From NCBI GenBank assembly GCA_934613645.1, contig CAKTTC010000020.1:1-19701 (forward strand): a stretch of 19,701 nucleotides of DNA, read 5' to 3'. Both the position numbers and the translations under genes were made by a program. The stretch is from an uncultured Opitutales bacterium (GTDB taxonomy: Bacteria > Verrucomicrobiota > Verrucomicrobiia > Opitutales > Intestinicryptomonadaceae). How positions within the stretch are numbered: the stretch's first letter is position 1; each line of letters opens with the position of its first letter. This document shows positions 15,599 to 19,701 of this stretch, one piece after another. The notes under the pieces were generated by a model. The model ran no database searches. It was not told the DNA's origin and saw only the letters and a list, made by a program, of their open reading frames with translations.

Positions 15599-15917
15599 GG
15601 CTATAAATATATTTATTCTTTTTATATATATCTTCAGTCTTATTCTTATGCTTTGTAAATTTCTTAATAAACGCGCAACTATTTGATTTTTATGTATAAG
15701 GAAAATTAAAACGTCTTAACAACTTTTGTGTTTTCCGTTGTTTTGGGCGCGATGTTGACATGCCTACAAATCTCGAACAAAACTTTAATAATATCCTCAC
15801 ACTTCCTTAACATTCTATTAACAATACCAGCCCGATACCGAAAATATTTCCTCCCTACTTCGACACCCCCAAAGCCCGAAAGTTCCGCGAAAGATTATGT
15901 AAAGTTTGGTAATGTTG

Positions 15918-17249
15918 CTATTTTCTTACCGCCGCGAAAAATCCGCAGCCGTCGTTTTCTTCGTCGGGAAGAATTGTTTTAGATACAGTTATCGTCCAAT
16001 CGGGATTGTTTTTTGAGAAATACTCCGCATTTTGCGCATTTTCCTCTTCGTCTATTGAACACGTGCTAAAAACCAAAGTTCCGCCGCTTTTTACATAGCC
16101 CGCATACTTTTCAAGAAGCTTCTTTTGAATTTCTGCGCAATTTGAAATGTCGCTTTCCTTTATCCTGTAGCGGGCATCGGGACGCCTGCGCAGAACGCCC
16201 GTGTTTGAGCACGGAGCGTCAATGAAAACCCCGTCGAACGCCGTGGGCAAACCTGCAGCTTCCAATTTTTGCTTCAAATCCTCCTTCAGCAGATTGCAGT
16301 CAACAACTTTGCAATCCATAAAATCAACTTTTTCCATATTCTCTTTCAATCTTTGAATACGGTTGCCGAAATCTACCGAAACAAGCAGCGATTCTTCCAA
16401 AGTTTCTGCGCCGTATTTTTCGCGGTTTTGCAGAAAGTCATTCTTTATTAAATCGGCAATTATGCGCGATTTTCCCCCGGGAGACGCACACAAGTCGAGA
16501 TACTTTTCCCCTGCGCGCGGTTTAAGCTGATTCGGCGCAAAGTAGGTGGAGGGGTCTTGAATGTAAAAATACCCCGTTTCCAAAAGCGGCGACGCGTTCT
16601 TCCAATTTCCCGAATTCAGCCTGTAAAAATTTTCGAATTTCGAAGGCGAAAAGAACTGCGTGTAGTTTTCGAAAACCCTTGCCGCCGCACTGTCGGGGGA
16701 CATTCTGAAAAAGACCTCGGAGGGTTTGTTTAAAATTTCCAAAATCCCGTCTGTTTTTGAAGAGCCGAAAAACTTCTTCCACCTTTCAATCAACCAGTTC
16801 GGTATGCTGTAAATTACCGACAATTCTTCCGAACGTTTTGTTTTTTCAATAGTTTCCGAGCACCTGCGCAAAACGGCGTTTACAAAGTTGGCCTCGCCTT
16901 TGGAAAAGTTTTTCTTTGTCCACCCGACCCAACTGTCTATTACCTTCGGTTTTTTATCGTCTTCTGCAATAATTACTTCCGCAATGGCGGCTTTCAGCAG
17001 ACACTGCATTTTAAACTTCGGCTTTTTTTTGGCAAGCAACTGTATTGTGTGCTCTATCAAAAATTTATTCCGCAAAACTGTTAAAAAGATAAATTGACAA
17101 ATCCCCCGAAATGGTCTCTTGTTTATAGACGCAAAAAAATGTTCCGATAAGATTTCGTCGGCTTTCGACGGGCTCGAGTCGTATATTTCAATAATCTTGA
17201 CTGCGGTATTTTGGTATGGCGATGAATCCTCCATAAAAAAATTCGGCAT
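15918..17249 (-). CDS. rsmB: 16S rRNA (cytosine-967-C5)-methyltransferase RsmB
   Basis: RsmB methylates C967 of 16S rRNA using S-adenosylmethionine. The protein has up to 443 residues. The N-terminal third (to about 140) is helical, as in the NusB-like RNA-binding domain, with the NAVLRR motif at 124-129. The methyltransferase domain has the SAM loop LDLCASPGGKS (251-261), the DAPCSNTGVLRRRPDARY segment with C347, and the nucleophile C397 in FSTCSIDEEEN. Both catalytic cysteines are present. Two ATGs (17249 and 17234, five codons apart) are possible and neither has a Shine-Dalgarno. The predicted transcript start near 17245 favours 17234; the longer form is given here as the outer bound. It is divergent from greA. 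Confidence 0.93.
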   Translation of the reverse strand: MPNFFMEDSSPYQNTAVKIIEIYDSSPSKADEILSEHFFASINKRPFRGICQFIFLTVLRNKFLIEHTIQLLAKKKPKFKMQCLLKAAIAEVIIAEDDKKPKVIDSWVGWTKKNFSKGEANFVNAVLRRCSETIEKTKRSEELSVIYSIPNWLIERWKKFFGSSKTDGILEILNKPSEVFFRMSPDSAAARVFENYTQFFSPSKFENFYRLNSGNWKNASPLLETGYFYIQDPSTYFAPNQLKPRAGEKYLDLCASPGGKSRIIADLIKNDFLQNREKYGAETLEESLLVSVDFGNRIQRLKENMEKVDFMDCKVVDCNLLKEDLKQKLEAAGLPTAFDGVFIDAPCSNTGVLRRRPDARYRIKESDISNCAEIQKKLLEKYAGYVKSGGTLVFSTCSIDEEENAQNAEYFSKNNPDWTITVSKTILPDEENDGCGFFAAVRK

Positions 17250-17251
17250 TG

Positions 17252-17259
17252 TCTATAAG
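17252..17259. promoter_or_regulatory. Candidate two-way -10 element shared by rsmB and greA
   Basis: The string TCTATAAG reads TATAAG on the plus strand (5/6 match to TATAAT, start near 17266, leader of about 25 nt to greA). It reads TATAGA on the minus strand (4/6, with TTGAAT 16 bp upstream). The whole space between the rsmB and greA starts is only 41 bp, so any promoters must overlap. Confidence 0.4.
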
Positions 17260-17290
17260 GGTTGAAAAACAAAATTCAAGACAAATAAAT

Positions 17291-19417
17291 ATGAATTCCG
17301 AAGAAATAGATAACATCATAAAGAAGAATCCGCGCTTGGCGTCCAAAAGGGACAGGCTTGAAGCCATGAAAGACGGGGCTTTTTGTATGCACAGCAGTTG
17401 GGGTTTCGGCAAAATCGTTTCATACGACAAATCCGCCGGAAAGCTCACAATAAATTTTGAGGGAAAACCCGGACACTTGATGGACCCCGCGTTCTGCGTA
17501 GACAAGCTTGAAATACTCGAACCCGACAACATCATCGTCCGCTACCGCACCGACCTCCCCGCATTGCAGGAGGAAATGAAAAACGGCGGAGCATTCGTTG
17601 TAAACTACATCGACCGCAACAAAATCGACCGCTCCGCCAGCGCGATTGAGCTTGAAAACACTTTCAAACAGCTTTTCGGCTACAGCCCCATAAACAACAG
17701 AAACCTCCCCGAAAAGGATTTCATTGAAATCAACAAAAAGGCGGAGCGCGAATACAGAAAATGGTGGAATAAAACAAAGGAGGAACTTGTCCGCAACCCG
17801 CTCGTAGAGTGCCCCAAAACTAAGAACGACTACTACGTTCTGCGCGACGAAGACAAGGCGATGTCGCCCGAAGAGGAAATTCTCACCGAATACTTCGCAA
17901 ACAGAGAGCCGAAGAAGAAGATTGTCCTTGCCGAAAAACTTTTCGAAACCGCAACCGGCAACAAGCGCAAAGGCGACGATTCCGCCGAAGCGGCCGCTCC
18001 CGCGGGCAACAGCGAAATCAGAGACAGACTCGCCCAGATTAGGGACGAACTTACGGAGTCGGTTAAAAAATCCTCGCGCACACTCAACGACGCCGACCGC
18101 CTGCGCGGTATCTGGATTAGAAACGACCTTATCCGCTACATTAACGATCAGTCCCGCGAAGGCAAAAAGGACGTCGATCTTGAAGAAAGCAAAGTCGAAG
18201 AAATCGAGCCGCGCAGTAAGGATATCATCAAAGACATTGTGGAAAAGAACCCCAAAGACGGGCTTAACAACCTCGCAAAGAATCTTCCCACAATGTATCT
18301 TGCCCGCTTCCTCGACCTCTTGGCGCGTATCGAAGGCAAACATTGGCGCGAAACAACGCTTTCGCTTTTGAAAGCCAGCGAAGGCCGCTTCACCAAAGAG
18401 TGCGTAGACTTCCTCCTGAGGTGGGATTCCAACAAGGAATCCAAGGTCGTCAAAGACTACGAGTTTGAAGACGACGGCAACGGTTCTTCGCACGAATTGC
18501 TCAAAAACAACTTCGAAACGTGGCTCAAGGAAAAGACGCTCAACGGTTCGCTCATCTTGTGGGTTGTTAAAAACAGAAACGAAACGAAGTATAAGAAGAT
18601 TCTCGAAAACCTCATCAACGAGAACCTCCTCAGCGCAATGCTTTCGGCAATCGACAACGAAGCGCTCCAGCGCGAAACGGTTGTTTCCACGGCAAAAATC
18701 CCGCTCGCCGAAGCCCTTTCGGAAGACGGCAGCCTCATCAAGGAAATGCTCAACGGCTCTACGCTTGAAACCGCGCGCGACTTGGCGAAAACGCTTTTGC
18801 TCAATCAGGGTTTCGAAGAACTTTCCAAGAAATCGATTCTTTCGCGCATAATCAACCTCTACCCGAAAGTCCAGAGCTTGGTCAAAACGTCCTCGCAGCG
18901 CGAACGCCTGTTCGTTTCGGAATGGAGCCTCAACAAGAAGCGCGAAGAGCTGGAAAAGTTGGTCAAGGTGGAACTGCCCGCCAGCAAACTGGCAATCGAA
19001 GCCGCCCGCGAACTCGGCGACTTGCGCGAAAACTCGGAATACAAAATGGCAAGAGAGCGCGACGAACTGCTCACCGCACAGCGCGCGCAGCTTGAAAAAG
19101 ACATTCGCATGGCGGAAGTTTTCGACTTCAACACAACGCCCGCAAACAAGGTGGGAATCGGAACAATCGTCACCCTCAAAAACGAGAATGGCGACCTCCA
19201 CGTCTGCACCATTTTGGGCGCGTGGGACAGCGATACCTCCAAGAAAATCTACTCCTACCAGACTCCGTTGGCGCAGGCTCTTATGGACAAAAAGGCGGGC
19301 GATACAGTCGAAACAAACATCGACAACCACATTACCCGCTGGACAATCGAAAGCTTCAGTCGCTTCATCGACGACCCCAAGGGCAAAGCGTTTATCGAAG
19401 CGCATCTTAACAAGTAG
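17291..19417 (+). CDS. greA: Long-form transcription elongation factor GreA with large N-terminal extension
   Basis: GreA rescues backtracked RNA polymerase by stimulating cleavage of the transcript through its coiled-coil tip. The C-terminal part of this 708-residue protein is a complete GreA. Its coiled coil begins near residue 540. The tip GDLRENSEY carries acidic D577 and E580, which match E. coli D41 and E44. An FKBP-like end domain follows (VGIGTIVTLKNENGDLH...SYQTPLAQALMDKKAGD). The first 530 residues are absent from ordinary GreA (about 158 residues). They include a small SH3-like opening domain (HSSWGFGKIVSYDKSAGKL, about 34-75) and a long helical region. Chlamydial GreA has the same large size, so this is a known PVC trait. 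The ATG at 17291 was chosen over a TTG at 17249 that overlaps the rsmB start. Confidence 0.92.
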   Translation: MNSEEIDNIIKKNPRLASKRDRLEAMKDGAFCMHSSWGFGKIVSYDKSAGKLTINFEGKPGHLMDPAFCVDKLEILEPDNIIVRYRTDLPALQEEMKNGGAFVVNYIDRNKIDRSASAIELENTFKQLFGYSPINNRNLPEKDFIEINKKAEREYRKWWNKTKEELVRNPLVECPKTKNDYYVLRDEDKAMSPEEEILTEYFANREPKKKIVLAEKLFETATGNKRKGDDSAEAAAPAGNSEIRDRLAQIRDELTESVKKSSRTLNDADRLRGIWIRNDLIRYINDQSREGKKDVDLEESKVEEIEPRSKDIIKDIVEKNPKDGLNNLAKNLPTMYLARFLDLLARIEGKHWRETTLSLLKASEGRFTKECVDFLLRWDSNKESKVVKDYEFEDDGNGSSHELLKNNFETWLKEKTLNGSLILWVVKNRNETKYKKILENLINENLLSAMLSAIDNEALQRETVVSTAKIPLAEALSEDGSLIKEMLNGSTLETARDLAKTLLLNQGFEELSKKSILSRIINLYPKVQSLVKTSSQRERLFVSEWSLNKKREELEKLVKVELPASKLAIEAARELGDLRENSEYKMARERDELLTAQRAQLEKDIRMAEVFDFNTTPANKVGIGTIVTLKNENGDLHVCTILGAWDSDTSKKIYSYQTPLAQALMDKKAGDTVETNIDNHITRWTIESFSRFIDDPKGKAFIEAHLNK

Positions 19418-19441
19418 TTTTCGGACAGCTTCCGAATTTTG

Positions 19442-19475
19442 CGCGCCGCAGAACTTTTTGCGGCGCGTTTTTTTT
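19442..19475 (+). terminator. Intrinsic terminator after greA
   Basis: A 9-bp GC-rich stem (CGCGCCGCA, 19442-19450, with TGCGGCGCG, 19459-19467) and an 8-nt loop are followed by eight T. It starts 25 bp past the greA stop. Confidence 0.93.
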
Positions 19476-19555
19476 CAGACGCAGCCCGTAAAGTTTTCCG
19501 AACTTAGTATACTAATTTTCTTGACAAAAAATTCCCGCCGAAAAATTGTTGTTGC

Positions 19556-19701
19556 ATGACAAAGAGAGCGTTAGCAATTGTATTTATGTTGTCCGCCGCG
19601 TTTTTCGGCGGGATTTCAGGCGCGGCGGCGGCAGAGCAAACGCCGCAAAAAACGGAGGTAGTTTGTGTGTATTATCCGCATTGGCACGTCTACCCGCAGG
19701 G
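19556..19701 (+). CDS. Secreted WbsX/GH99-like protein, 5' part only
   Basis: Only the first 48 codons lie in the window and the frame is open at its end. MTKRALAIVFMLSAAFFGG with an Ala-rich cleavage region to about residue 26 is a signal peptide. The mature start EVVCVYYPHWHVYPQG resembles the opening strand of WbsX/GH99-like TIM-barrel proteins, which often begin with a YYPxWH-type motif. That assignment rests on about 15 residues and is tentative. No Shine-Dalgarno is visible. A TATACT at 19508-19513 could be its -10, though the -35 is poor. Confidence 0.6.
   Translation, partial: MTKRALAIVFMLSAAFFGGISGAAAAEQTPQKTEVVCVYYPHWHVYPQ

Larger units (their letters stand above)
15495..15917. other. 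AT-rich intergenic region between rsmB and the gltD-like gene
   Basis: I see no gene or RNA gene here. The 3' half (near gltD) holds a candidate minus-strand promoter and an inverted repeat. The rest is low-complexity T- and A-rich sequence with many TATA-like strings. No clear terminator for rsmB is visible. Confidence 0.55.

Noticed and set aside
16055..16070. CACGTG core inside rsmB as another parS
   Set aside because: The arms (TTGAA and CTAAA around the core) do not match the parS palindrome.
17420..19405. Very long minus-strand open frame opposite greA
   Set aside because: Its product is Phe-, Val- and Cys-rich without recognisable motifs, and the plus strand encodes a clear GreA. The same applies to long minus-strand frames opposite atpA and atpG/atpD (8255-9400, 9587-10798).
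19521..19549. Perfect TTGACA as -35 of the last gene
   Set aside because: The hexamers 16-18 bp downstream are poor -10s and would put the transcript start almost on the ATG.

Overview
The window reads as a near-origin chromosomal segment of a bacterium from the PVC group, most likely Verrucomicrobiota or a close relative. The main taxonomic clue is a transcription factor GreA of about 708 residues, in which the ordinary GreA module forms only the C-terminal quarter. That oversized form is known from Chlamydia and related PVC bacteria. Secreted beta-helix and WbsX/GH99-like glycan enzymes would suit a polysaccharide-degrading or host-associated member of that group. The species cannot be named from sequence alone.

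Layout: positions 1-294 are AT-rich and non-coding. comF (295-1041, +) is followed by a 436-bp gap holding three ParB-binding parS sites spaced exactly 60 bp apart. A secreted right-handed beta-helix protein (1478-3400, +) then converges on mnmG (3468-5468, -) across a shared bidirectional terminator. mnmG carries a fourth, perfect parS site inside its reading frame. Divergent from mnmG lies a complete F1Fo ATP synthase operon, atpBEFHAGDC (5649-12063, +), without atpI. A secreted protein of unknown function (12118-13047, +) follows. Next comes about 300 bp of short repeats: three copies of a 47-48 bp element and two terminator-like hairpins.

The second half has a minus-strand pair, gltD-like oxidoreductase then surE (overlapping by 26 bp), a 423-bp AT-rich gap, and rsmB (-). 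rsmB diverges from the long greA (+) across only 41 bp, which contains an apparent two-way -10 element. A strong terminator closes greA. The window ends in the first 48 codons of a secreted WbsX/GH99-like protein.

How it fits together: many bacteria keep mnmG, rsmG, parAB and the atp operon side by side near oriC. Here mnmG and atp are still neighbours and parS sites remain, but rsmG and parAB are absent from the window and mnmG points away from atp. This looks like a rearranged origin-proximal locus with a centromere-like parS array. The most unusual features are the phased parS triplet, the parS written into mnmG, the composite repeats at 13052-13335, and unusual details of the ATP synthase subunits (short delta, short c, Cys in the alpha P-loop).
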